A stretch of DNA of 17,312 nucleotides from Candidatus Pacearchaeota archaeon RBG_13_36_9 (GTDB lineage: Archaea > Nanobdellota > Nanobdellia > Pacearchaeales > GW2011-AR1): NCBI GenBank assembly GCA_001786395.1, contig MFWN01000018.1, forward strand, positions 8,317-25,628. Reading direction: 5' to 3'. The notes below the pieces were generated by a model. It had not been told where the DNA came from and ran no database searches. It was given only the letters and a program-made list of their open reading frames with translations. Below, one piece after another: positions 6,857 to 13,589 of the stretch. The translations under genes and the position numbers were made by a program. Every line of letters starts with the position of its first letter. The stretch's first letter is position 1.

Positions 6857-7261
6857 ATGGCAAATGAATATCTCAAAATAGTGTTAAAAGGACTTGATAG
6901 ATATTTAAGGAAATTACCAAGACAGGAGAAAGTTATAGCTCTAAATTATTACAGATTTGGTTTAGAAGAAAGTCTTCACGAGAGTTACCCTGATGAGTTT
7001 GATACTCCTGCTGAATTTCCTGTAGATGAACTCAAATATATACATTTTTTTAGGATAGGAATTCATAACGGAAAACAATTCGGTCCTCTTGAAGCAAAAT
7101 CTGCAAGAGAATTTCTGCTTGCAGAAATGGAAAAAAGAAAAACTAAATTTTCTAAGCCAGGATTTTTAGAAAAATTAGATGGTTTTTTGTCGTCTGGTGA
7201 GCCTTCTAAACCCCGCTATCTACAGCGAGTTTTTTGGGAAGAGCTAAGAGGGAAAAAGTAA
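6857..7261 (+). CDS. Small helical protein, family shared with 13590-13943 (134 aa)
   Basis: The ATG at 6857 follows GGGAG (6846-6850) and matches the start of its paralogue (MANEYLK against MGDEYLK), so upstream starts are disfavoured. The fold is helical: NEYLKIVLKGLDRYLRKLPR, then an acidic link with YPDEFDTPAEFP, then a conserved QFGPLE..SAREFLL..EKRK segment shared with the paralogue. There is no signal peptide and no catalytic motif. It lies one gene downstream of a solo AbrB gene here and directly downstream of one in the second module, which suggests a functional link to AbrB. The role is unknown. Confidence 0.7.
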   Translation: MANEYLKIVLKGLDRYLRKLPRQEKVIALNYYRFGLEESLHESYPDEFDTPAEFPVDELKYIHFFRIGIHNGKQFGPLEAKSAREFLLAEMEKRKTKFSKPGFLEKLDGFLSSGEPSKPRYLQRVFWEELRGKK

Positions 7262-7262
7262 A

Positions 7263-7568
7263 ATGAGCAAACCAAAATATACGCCAGAAGGACTGCCTGT
7301 TTTGACACGAAAAACTCTTGAAATGCATTTTGTTGAAGAAGAAAAACTTGATAAGGAAAGTGATGACGGCTTAATGAAAGTCATGGAAAGGAGAGCTGAA
7401 GAGATTTTTGGAGAAAACCCTGTTCTTGAAGAAGCTTTAGACAGATTCTGTAAGAAGTATAGTCTTGACGGGTTAGAAGAAGCATATGCTCAAGCAGCAG
7501 GGATTTATGTTATCCAATTAATGAAAAGGCAGGCAGAGATCAACAAGCTTGAAGAAGATAATAGGTAA
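7263..7568 (+). CDS. Small acidic helical protein (101 aa), last gene of operon
   Basis: The start codon lies one base after the previous stop, with a weak purine-rich site inside the upstream gene. The protein is acidic and almost entirely helical (VEEEKLDKESDDGLMKVMER, LEEALDRFCKKYSLDGLEEA, IQLMKRQAEINKLEED). A short basic and Pro-rich N-terminus (MSKPKYTPEGLPVLTRK) precedes the helices. No membrane segment or known motif is visible. The second module has no counterpart. Confidence 0.6.
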   Translation: MSKPKYTPEGLPVLTRKTLEMHFVEEEKLDKESDDGLMKVMERRAEEIFGENPVLEEALDRFCKKYSLDGLEEAYAQAAGIYVIQLMKRQAEINKLEEDNR

Positions 7569-7605
7569 GTGAAAAGAGAAGTAAACTGTATTTTGGTTAG
7601 TGAAC

Positions 7606-7627
7606 CGTTACGCCGCAACGTTACGCC
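7606..7627. repeat. CGTTACGCC direct repeat, GC-rich island between modules
   Basis: CGTTACGCC occurs at 7606-7614 and 7619-7627 (13-base period), and the pair is bracketed by GAACC (7602-7606) and GGTTC (7631-7635). The GC content is unlike the surroundings. It sits 46 bases before the promoter element of the second kinase operon, so it could be an operator or part of a terminator for the first module. Confidence 0.45.
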
Positions 7628-7652
7628 TATGGTTCTTTCTTTGTTATTCTTA

Positions 7653-7682
7653 AGTGGTTACAAATGGAAAGGTTTAAAAAGG
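7653..7682 (+). promoter_or_regulatory. Promoter of the AbrB-kinase operon, copy 2 of the 30-nt element
   Basis: It is the same as 1120-1149 apart from two purine transitions, with BRE GAAAGG and TATA box TTTAAAAA at 7673-7680. A start near 7703 leaves about 25 leader bases before the ATG at 7727. Read as codons it gives WLQMERFKK, matching LQIERFKK in the nuclease relic, so it may descend from the same coding sequence. Confidence 0.7.
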
Positions 7683-7726
7683 CATTTTATGTATAAAATA
7701 TGTATAAACTAAATAGTAGTACTAAA

Positions 7727-7876
7727 ATGCCGGATAAAAAAGAATTTATTATTACAAAGAAAATAGCTAAACATGGCTCTCAAGCTATAATTGTTATACC
7801 AAGAGTTCTGGAAGACAGATTAAAGCCTGGAACTATTGTTGAGGTTAAATTAAATATCCTGGAGGAAGGAGAATGA
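7727..7876 (+). CDS. Solo AbrB-type DNA-binding protein (49 aa)
   Basis: The gene encodes FIITKKIAKHGSQAIIVIPR, a helix (VLEDRLKPG) and a final strand (IVEVKLNILE), a minimal AbrB swapped-hairpin domain. It is the most diverged of the three solo AbrB proteins. It occupies the same place ahead of the kinase that the RHH gene occupies in the first module, so two unrelated DNA-binding folds fill one slot. Its stop overlaps the kinase start as ATGA (7873-7876), and GGAGGAAGGAG inside its end is the kinase ribosome site. Autoregulation or service as a kinase partner is inference. Confidence 0.85.
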   Translation: MPDKKEFIITKKIAKHGSQAIIVIPRVLEDRLKPGTIVEVKLNILEEGE

Positions 7877-9876
7877 TTAATGCTGTAAGGGAGAAGAAGG
7901 GCACCCAGGGATTGGAGGATATTTTAGATGACATTCAGGTAAGCACTGCCGGAAGAATAAGTGATATAGAGATTTTTGAACAGGGAAACAGGCATGCAGG
8001 AACAAAAGCAGTTTTTAGAGGATTAGACGGTGGGAGGCACGTGGTTCTGACTGTTATGAAAAAGCCGGTAAATAATGTTGCCCAAAGAGCTGTAAGCGCA
8101 GGATATGGTTTAGAAAATGAGATAAGAATTGCAAGAAGATTTGGGGTTGATGAGGCTATTGAAAACCATTTAGCTATCACTTACGAAACTTTCACAACAG
8201 AAGGGGGAGAGGTAGTGGCCTTATCTCCTGAGATTAAGGGCGATTGTTTATCAGATTATGTTGAAAAAGATAAGTTTGATTTAAAGGGCTTTAGAAGTTT
8301 TTTCAGGCAGGCAGTTTCAAGTCAAGTGTTTATGAAAAGCAAAGGAATTTATCACAGAGATTTAAGCCCTTATAACCTGTTAGTTAAGAAAAATGGAACT
8401 TTAGAAGCGTGGACAACTGATTTTGGAAGTGCGTGCGAAATAGAGCAAGCAAGGGTAGAAACTCTTGCCACAAGGGGAGCAAGAACTGTTAGGGACCCTA
8501 GAGTTACAAAAGAAGGTTCTGTTTATTCTGATGCGCAAGAAGTCTACGCAGTTGCTCAAGATATGCTTGTTGCTTTGAATGGGAAACCTGCAGTCAAATA
8601 CGATTCTGATGAAATTAAAAGATGGAACCCAGAAGCCCACGATGCTCTTGTGGCACAAGCAATTAAAAAACTTCCTAGATGGGCAAGAAAAAGATATGGC
8701 AAATTAATTTACAAGGCAATGGCTTCTGGCGGAGATTATGCGACGATAGAAGAATTTCAGGAAGATTTTGAAAGAGCAAGCAAGCAGGGCTTAATAGAGA
8801 AATTAAAAAAAGAAACATCTGCAAAATTGGCTGTTGGAGGATTAGCTGGGATTTTGGTATTAGGCTCTTTAGGCAGTTTAGGGGTATACAATTTGAATGG
8901 CTCTCATAAAAAAGACCTTGAAACAGCAGTTGCAGAAGCAAGCAAGTATGTTGTTGAAACACAGTTCAATAAAGACCTGGATTTTGTTAATAATCTTCTT
9001 AATTTAGAGTTGTCAATTTTAGATAAAGATGCTCATGAAATTATTTATAATGAAAGAATAAAACCAAGATATTTGCAGCTTAAACAGGGGCAGAACCTTT
9101 CTGTTCATACTTACCCATATGAACAGCCAAGGCCAAATGATATAGGTATCGCATTCCCGCGTTTTAAAGGAAAAGTTTATTTTGAAGGATGGAAAGGTGA
9201 AAGTTTTTTTACAGAGTGTATAGACGGTAGACCAAATGCGTATTATGATATAGGTGGCCCAAATTTGGCTTGGATAGAAATGCAAGTTCCGAAAGATATG
9301 CCTGATGGGGCATATACATTAGTTACTGAAATTTACGCCCAGGATAAGCAAGACCTCCCTAATCAAATAACTGCTCTTGGAGAAATTAAATACAAAGAGC
9401 CTGGAAAGGCAATAAGCAGAAAAAGAATTCCGGTTGTTGTTGGAAATCCGGAAAATAAAATTTATTTGAATAATTTAACTTTCTCTTTTAGTAATTATGC
9501 AAGTTTTGATAACTTAGAACAAGAGCCTTTTAAAGGAGACCCCAATTTGATGATTACTAAAGACCTGCCAAGAGACCTTACTTATGAAATGGCTATTCCT
9601 GAATTGGGAGTAAGGGGTGTTTTCGGCAAGGATGGAAGTGACTGTTCAGGAAGTCTTAGATTGCCCAAGCCACCCAAAGATTTAGAAACCAGAACACTTC
9701 AGTTAGTTGTAAGAGACAAAAGAAAAGGCAAAGGTAGTGTTGTGGCTTATATGTTTCTGCCTATTAGGTGCAGAAATGTTGGAGATATATATTATGAGTG
9801 GGAAGGTGCGGCTCCGGGACCTGAATTTTCAGATAAATTGGTTGAGTACAGAAAAGCTATTTATCAGGAAAAATAA
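7873..9876 (+). CDS. Atypical transmembrane protein kinase with large outer domain (667 aa)
   Basis: The kinase domain (about 30-300) has the catalytic loop HRDLSPYN (161-168), DFG (183-185) and a subdomain-IX-like YSDAQEVYA (219-226). The Gly loop is weak (GNRHAGTKAVFRG, 38-50). The strand-3 position that should carry the ATP Lys reads VVLTVMKK, placing Thr60 where Lys is expected, with Lys63 and Lys64 nearby. No APE motif is seen. It may use a displaced Lys or be catalytically weak. A membrane segment at about 316-338 is followed by about 330 extracytoplasmic residues, predicted mostly beta and Ig-like. This outer domain is unlike that of the first kinase, so the two probably sense different things. 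It forms an operon with the AbrB gene. Confidence 0.85.
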   Translation: MINAVREKKGTQGLEDILDDIQVSTAGRISDIEIFEQGNRHAGTKAVFRGLDGGRHVVLTVMKKPVNNVAQRAVSAGYGLENEIRIARRFGVDEAIENHLAITYETFTTEGGEVVALSPEIKGDCLSDYVEKDKFDLKGFRSFFRQAVSSQVFMKSKGIYHRDLSPYNLLVKKNGTLEAWTTDFGSACEIEQARVETLATRGARTVRDPRVTKEGSVYSDAQEVYAVAQDMLVALNGKPAVKYDSDEIKRWNPEAHDALVAQAIKKLPRWARKRYGKLIYKAMASGGDYATIEEFQEDFERASKQGLIEKLKKETSAKLAVGGLAGILVLGSLGSLGVYNLNGSHKKDLETAVAEASKYVVETQFNKDLDFVNNLLNLELSILDKDAHEIIYNERIKPRYLQLKQGQNLSVHTYPYEQPRPNDIGIAFPRFKGKVYFEGWKGESFFTECIDGRPNAYYDIGGPNLAWIEMQVPKDMPDGAYTLVTEIYAQDKQDLPNQITALGEIKYKEPGKAISRKRIPVVVGNPENKIYLNNLTFSFSNYASFDNLEQEPFKGDPNLMITKDLPRDLTYEMAIPELGVRGVFGKDGSDCSGSLRLPKPPKDLETRTLQLVVRDKRKGKGSVVAYMFLPIRCRNVGDIYYEWEGAAPGPEFSDKLVEYRKAIYQEK

Positions 9877-10773
9877 TCACATTAACAGTCCTGTTAATGG
9901 AGAAACAGCCTGGTAAAATTGCCTTATGCTTGAGCATATTCTGTAGATTATTATGTTTTCTTTTCCTTTTTTTGTTTCTAGAAGAAAATATGCTTTTTTA
10001 ATGCCTTGTTTTTCAAGTTCATGGATTTTGTTGAGTTTCTCTATATCTTTATTCTTGTACGCTTCTATGATCATGCTGAAAACTTCTTCAGAATCCTGAA
10101 GAAGTTCCTTGGTTTTTTCAGAAACTTTTATTTTTTTATCTGTAGCTTTGTTTAGATAATAAAGCTCTCTGTAAGCGCGGATTATTGAAGAAAGGAAACT
10201 CCAGAACATCTCTGAGTTTTTTTCTACTAATTTTCTTTTGACAATTATTCTCCTGCAAAAATTATCATATTTTTGTATTCTGTCAGCTACTTCTTCAAAG
10301 TCTTCTGCTTCTTCATCATTTAATCTTTTTTTTGTTATTTCAAATAATTCTTCTATGTTCAAGAATATTTTATTTAGGAGGTTATCAAATTGGTCTGGGG
10401 AAGGCTCGGTTATATTCTCTACTGTACATGATTTTTGTTGTTTTTTTGTTATTTCAAAGCCGATTAATCTTGTTTCAATCACTCTTTTTAGTATTTTGAA
10501 CTGTTCATTATTTTCAAATTCTACATTTATTTTATCATAGCTTTCCCTGTAAGTGTTTGTTATTAATGTTCTTATGGAAGACTCTGTCAGACTGGTAAGT
10601 TTTATTGAAGTTTCTAATTTTTTCTCTGGAGATTTTATTGAAATTACCAGATTTTTTCCAAGATTCTCTAAATCTATTTCGTCTCCTTTTTCAAGAGAAT
10701 TTGCTTTAATCCACTTGCTAGGTAGACTTATCATCATTGTGGCCGCGCCCTGCTTGACTAATTTGCGTTTCAT
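9877..10773 (-). CDS. AbrB-PhoU regulator (298 aa), paralogue of 2979-3890
   Basis: An N-terminal AbrB domain (MKRKLVKQGAATMMISLPSK, ending near residue 48) is followed by a mixed alpha/beta middle and a long helical PhoU-like region (about 125-298). It starts within the ATGA overlap with the upstream methyltransferase gene (10770-10773), so the two are co-translated. Its stop abuts the stop of the convergent kinase with no spacer. It holds the same position relative to the kinase as the 303-aa protein in the first module. The signal it reads is unknown. The PhoU-like body suggests binding to metal clusters or a partner protein, by analogy only. Confidence 0.8.
   Translation of the reverse strand: MKRKLVKQGAATMMISLPSKWIKANSLEKGDEIDLENLGKNLVISIKSPEKKLETSIKLTSLTESSIRTLITNTYRESYDKINVEFENNEQFKILKRVIETRLIGFEITKKQQKSCTVENITEPSPDQFDNLLNKIFLNIEELFEITKKRLNDEEAEDFEEVADRIQKYDNFCRRIIVKRKLVEKNSEMFWSFLSSIIRAYRELYYLNKATDKKIKVSEKTKELLQDSEEVFSMIIEAYKNKDIEKLNKIHELEKQGIKKAYFLLETKKGKENIIIYRICSSIRQFYQAVSPLTGLLM
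9880..9899. terminator. Inverted repeat at the convergent kinase/AbrB-PhoU junction
   Basis: CATTAACAG (9880-9888) and CTGTTAATG (9891-9899) are perfect 9-bp arms around 2 bases. The repeat lies just after the kinase stop and inside the last codons of the convergent gene. The loop is too tight for a comfortable RNA hairpin, and only short T-runs are nearby, so the terminator role is tentative. Confidence 0.35.
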
Positions 10774-11450
10774 CTTATCTCATAAATATAATAAAATAAT
10801 TTATTCATGCCCGAAATAGGGAACGCTTTCTTTTTAGAAAGTAGCTTAGTTTTTAATTTGTTATTTTTGATTAGTTTTCTAAGATAGTTCGTGTCTCCAA
10901 TATTAGAAAAAGCCAGATAGATTTTGCCTTTTTTGGTTAAATGCTTTTTTACCTGCTTTAGAAATTTTTCTAAATCCCTGTAATTTTCATCACAAATCGC
11001 CCTTTCCAGCATATTTTTTGGCTTGAAATACATAAACGGAGCATTAAAAACTATGGTGCCAAATCTTTCATTTATTTTTGAGAAAATATTGCTGTATCTT
11101 GGCTCTATATTCTTAATTTTATTCAGCTTTATTGTTTCTTTTAGAGATTTAATTGCTTTTTTATTTATATCCGATGAAACTATGCTTTTTGCTTTTTTTT
11201 GCATTCCTAAAGATAAAATTCCAGAGCCTGTTCCAATGTCTAATGCCCTACCTGGATTTTTCAGCTTTTTAAGAAATTTATAGAAAAATAAAGAGTCATC
11301 AAAAGGAGGAAAAACATCCGGATAGACAACTATTTTGTATTGGTCAATTTTATAAATTTTCTTTTTTTTCGAAATTAAGTATTTTTTTAAGAGTATTTCA
11401 TGCCTTTTTTTTATCATTTCTTCAAATTCTTTTGGAAGTTGTGGCTTCAT
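10770..11450 (-). CDS. Class I SAM-dependent methyltransferase, HemK/RsmC-like (226 aa)
   Basis: The SAM-binding motif I is clear: ALDIGTGSGILSL at about 88-100, with an acidic motif II (SSDIN) following. The motif IV position reads VFNAPFMYFKP, where HemK, PrmC and RsmC-type enzymes have N-P-P-Y/F; here Ala replaces the first Pro. Such enzymes methylate amide or exocyclic amino nitrogens in protein glutamine, rRNA or DNA. The substrate cannot be told. The N-terminal 85 residues are basic and could bind nucleic acid. The gene is first in a minus-strand operon with the AbrB-PhoU gene and is the one gene that breaks the otherwise parallel order of the two modules. Confidence 0.8.
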   Translation of the reverse strand: MKPQLPKEFEEMIKKRHEILLKKYLISKKKKIYKIDQYKIVVYPDVFPPFDDSLFFYKFLKKLKNPGRALDIGTGSGILSLGMQKKAKSIVSSDINKKAIKSLKETIKLNKIKNIEPRYSNIFSKINERFGTIVFNAPFMYFKPKNMLERAICDENYRDLEKFLKQVKKHLTKKGKIYLAFSNIGDTNYLRKLIKNNKLKTKLLSKKKAFPISGMNKLFYYIYEIR

Positions 11451-11470
11451 AGATTAACTAACAATGCCTC

Positions 11471-11480
11471 TTTTATAAAC
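11471..11480 (-). promoter_or_regulatory. TATA box for the methyltransferase/AbrB-PhoU operon
   Basis: On the minus strand GTTTATAAAA, preceded by a purine-rich AGAAAA BRE-like stretch, lies 21-30 bases upstream of the ATG at 11450. This predicts a leaderless or nearly leaderless transcript. Confidence 0.65.
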
Positions 11481-11496
11481 TTTTCTAAAATGTATA

Positions 11497-11542
11497 TAGA
11501 TTTAAACTAGTATATATAGTTTAATAAAAATGTTTAAATCTA
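11497..11542. promoter_or_regulatory. Nested palindromes containing the second barrel operon promoter
   Basis: An 11-bp inverted repeat (11497-11507 against 11532-11542, TAGATTTAAAC and GTTTAAATCTA) encloses a second perfect one, TTAAACTA (11502-11509) against TAGTTTAA (11517-11524). The right outer arm contains the likely TATA box TTTAAAT (11533-11539), so binding here would block transcription-factor access. Confidence 0.6.
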
Positions 11543-11550
11543 GTTTTATG

Positions 11551-11576
11551 TGTATTACTATTGTATAGTAAATACA
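11551..11576 (+). promoter_or_regulatory. Start-site dyad of the second barrel operon
   Basis: TGTATTACTAT (11551-11561) pairs with ATAGTAAATACA (11565-11576) with one unpaired A. The centre (about 11563) coincides with the start predicted from the TATA box at 11533-11539. The core TTACT...AGTAA is shared with the dyad at 3985-4010, also just upstream of a barrel gene without a Shine-Dalgarno site. Confidence 0.5.
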
Positions 11577-11582
11577 TAATCT

Positions 11583-12776
11583 ATGGATAAAATGAAAAAA
11601 AAACAATCATTTTGGAGGAATCTTGCAATTGGAGCTGTGGCTTTTGTTTCAGGATTAGCAGGAGTTGTTAGTGGAGCAAATTCAGGAACCTTGGTTAATC
11701 CTGTTACAGCTGAGAATTTCTTAAAAAATGATTATACAATGAGGGCAAGGGCTGAACAGACCGAAACAGAAGATACTCATTTAACTAAGGTAACAACAGG
11801 AGTTGCTCCAACAAGCGAGAAATATAACAGATTTAATGAATTCTGGAGAAGCTATCATTTTATTGGAGAGCAAAACGGCAAGGATGTTCAATGGGATAAT
11901 TTTGGATTAATTGTCCCCAAGTTTAAGACAGGAGAATTAGAGCATTCTATCAACATATATGGGGAGTCTGGGGATAGGGAAAGTATTGGTGTAGAGGGGA
12001 TTGCAAGCCTTGGAAAATGGGATTTGTTTTATGTTACAGAAGATAATTCTACAAGTGAAAGTAAAAGAATTGGCTCTGGAATTGAATATGGGTTTGGAGA
12101 AACATGGAATTTTGGAGCAGGAGTTGACAGAGTTGATACTCCAAACGGAGATATAAATTATTTTACTGGGAAAACTATCTGGAATATAGATAAAAATCAT
12201 CAAACAGGAGCTGGAGCCAAATTAGCAGATAATGAATTAGGAACAAACAGAGTTGCAGCTTATTTTATGAGGCATGGGGATGTTTCATGGGGAAACAGAA
12301 CCTATGTTTTATATGACTGGAAAGAAAACAAGGATTTAGAAACACTTACTTTCCAGACAATTTTTGCAGAAAATCCTTTATTTGGAAAATTAGGAAGCGG
12401 GCCTGCATTTGTTGGAAGAAATCAGGGATATTTATTAAGCCCCGAAGTTATATCCTCACCAGTTACTGTAGTAGAGTCTCCTAAAATAAATGAAAGAAGC
12501 AAAAAAGGGCTGGTTTTTGGTGCAAATGGATGCATTACAGACACAGGAGAAAGAAAAGGGTATGTTGAAGGAGATTTAGGATACCAATTTGGGGATTTTG
12601 GGGGATATGGCTTTTATAAAAACGGAATTGAACAGCCCGATTCTGTTGGAGCATATTTTTCTTGTAATATTGGAAAACATTGGAGAGTTGAAGCCAGCGA
12701 AGAAATTTATACTGACGGCAGCGGGGACAAGACATGGGTTAGTCTAAGCGCACTCATACCATTTGGAGGCAAGTAA
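11583..12776 (+). CDS. Secreted outer-membrane-barrel-like protein (397 aa)
   Basis: A signal peptide is evident: basic MDKMKKKQSFWRN, hydrophobic LAIGAVAFVSGLAGVV, and a small-residue site near SGA (about 30-32). The rest is dominated by alternating strands with Gly and aromatic residues and charged or Asn/Asp turns (IGSGIEYGFGETWNFGAGVD, VEGDLGYQFGDFGGYGFYK, WVSLSALIPFGGK), as in porin-type barrels. The end is F-G-G-K rather than a terminal Phe. It shares the overall pattern, but no long alignment, with 4014-4778. It lacks a lipobox Cys. The ATG at 11592 is an alternative start. It is the first gene of the operon; the next gene starts 1 base after its stop. Confidence 0.65.
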   Translation: MDKMKKKQSFWRNLAIGAVAFVSGLAGVVSGANSGTLVNPVTAENFLKNDYTMRARAEQTETEDTHLTKVTTGVAPTSEKYNRFNEFWRSYHFIGEQNGKDVQWDNFGLIVPKFKTGELEHSINIYGESGDRESIGVEGIASLGKWDLFYVTEDNSTSESKRIGSGIEYGFGETWNFGAGVDRVDTPNGDINYFTGKTIWNIDKNHQTGAGAKLADNELGTNRVAAYFMRHGDVSWGNRTYVLYDWKENKDLETLTFQTIFAENPLFGKLGSGPAFVGRNQGYLLSPEVISSPVTVVESPKINERSKKGLVFGANGCITDTGERKGYVEGDLGYQFGDFGGYGFYKNGIEQPDSVGAYFSCNIGKHWRVEASEEIYTDGSGDKTWVSLSALIPFGGK

Positions 12777-12777
12777 A

Positions 12778-13383
12778 ATGGCAGAATCAAGATTAAGAAG
12801 CTTTGCAAGAAAAACACTGGCTTCTGTTTTAGTTCCTGTTCTTCTTTTAGCTGGAACTGCAATAGCTAGAACAAAAGAAAAAATAAATTTAATTTCAACA
12901 GAAGTAAGTTACACTCAGAGCGATAATATCTTTAAGTTCAGGCCTTTTATTTTCACTTCTCCTGACAATCAGAGAACTGATTTAATGTTAGGAAGAAAAT
13001 TTGGAGATTTTACGGCATATGGCTATTGGATGTCTGATAATAAAGACAGAAGCTGGATAGGGGCAAGAACAGATTTTAACATAAACTCTTTAAAAGGCAG
13101 GGTGAATACCAACTTGCAATTTAGATCTTTTCTGGGCCTTAATGAAAAATCAGATAATTGTGTTTATTTTATCCCATCTGTTGATTATAAACTTGATGAT
13201 ACATTTAAAGTAGGGATTTTAGGCTATGCTAAAAAATCTGAAGGACAAGGGCCTTTCTTTTATCTGGGCCCGTCAGTTGGAGTGAATTTGACAGATAAGT
13301 TAAGCACTTCAATTTCTTATGATAAAGACATTCTTAAAAATTATGGAGATTTAATTTTCTTGAATGTTGTTTATAAATTTTAG
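12778..13383 (+). CDS. Secreted outer-membrane-barrel-like protein (201 aa), ends YKF
   Basis: The ATG at 12778 is chosen over 12763 because GGAGG (12765-12769) is 8 bases before it. The signal peptide is MAESRLRSFARKTLASVLVP with a hydrophobic LLLAGTAIA and a probable cut after AIA (about residue 30). The mature part has about eight or more short amphipathic strands with turns rich in Asp, Asn and Lys, for example FTAYGYWMSDNKDRSWIGAR and FKVGILGYAKKS. It closes with IFLNVVYKF. This size and ending would suit an 8-stranded barrel such as OmpA/OmpW-type proteins, though no family is recognised. Its last 33 residues resemble the tail of the 261-aa protein at 4788-5573. Confidence 0.65.
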   Translation: MAESRLRSFARKTLASVLVPVLLLAGTAIARTKEKINLISTEVSYTQSDNIFKFRPFIFTSPDNQRTDLMLGRKFGDFTAYGYWMSDNKDRSWIGARTDFNINSLKGRVNTNLQFRSFLGLNEKSDNCVYFIPSVDYKLDDTFKVGILGYAKKSEGQGPFFYLGPSVGVNLTDKLSTSISYDKDILKNYGDLIFLNVVYKF

Positions 13384-13391
13384 ATAAGAAA

Positions 13392-13589
13392 ATGGCAAAA
13401 AAATACACAATACAGAAACAAGATGTTTCTGTCTCCCAAAATTCCTTAAAACAGAGAAATTTTGTGATAACAAAGAAAATTGCAAAGCACGGAAAGCAAG
13501 CCATAATCATAATTCCAACTGCTTTAAAAGAGCAGATTAAACCGAGTATGCTCGCTAAGGTTACAATTGATGTTTTGGAGGATGGTTAA
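13392..13589 (+). CDS. Solo AbrB-type DNA-binding protein with N-terminal extension (65 aa)
   Basis: The core (from about residue 23) is FVITKKIAKHGKQAIIIIPT, helix ALKEQIKPS and strand AKVTIDVLE. It is very close to the protein at 5955-6113 in both protein and DNA, which marks a relatively recent duplication. It adds 22 polar residues at the front (MAKKYTIQKQDVSVSQNSLK) whose role is unknown; they could be a translation-start artefact, but no internal ATG is available. It starts 8 bases after the barrel stop, and the next gene's ATG directly follows its stop. Confidence 0.85.
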   Translation: MAKKYTIQKQDVSVSQNSLKQRNFVITKKIAKHGKQAIIIIPTALKEQIKPSMLAKVTIDVLEDG

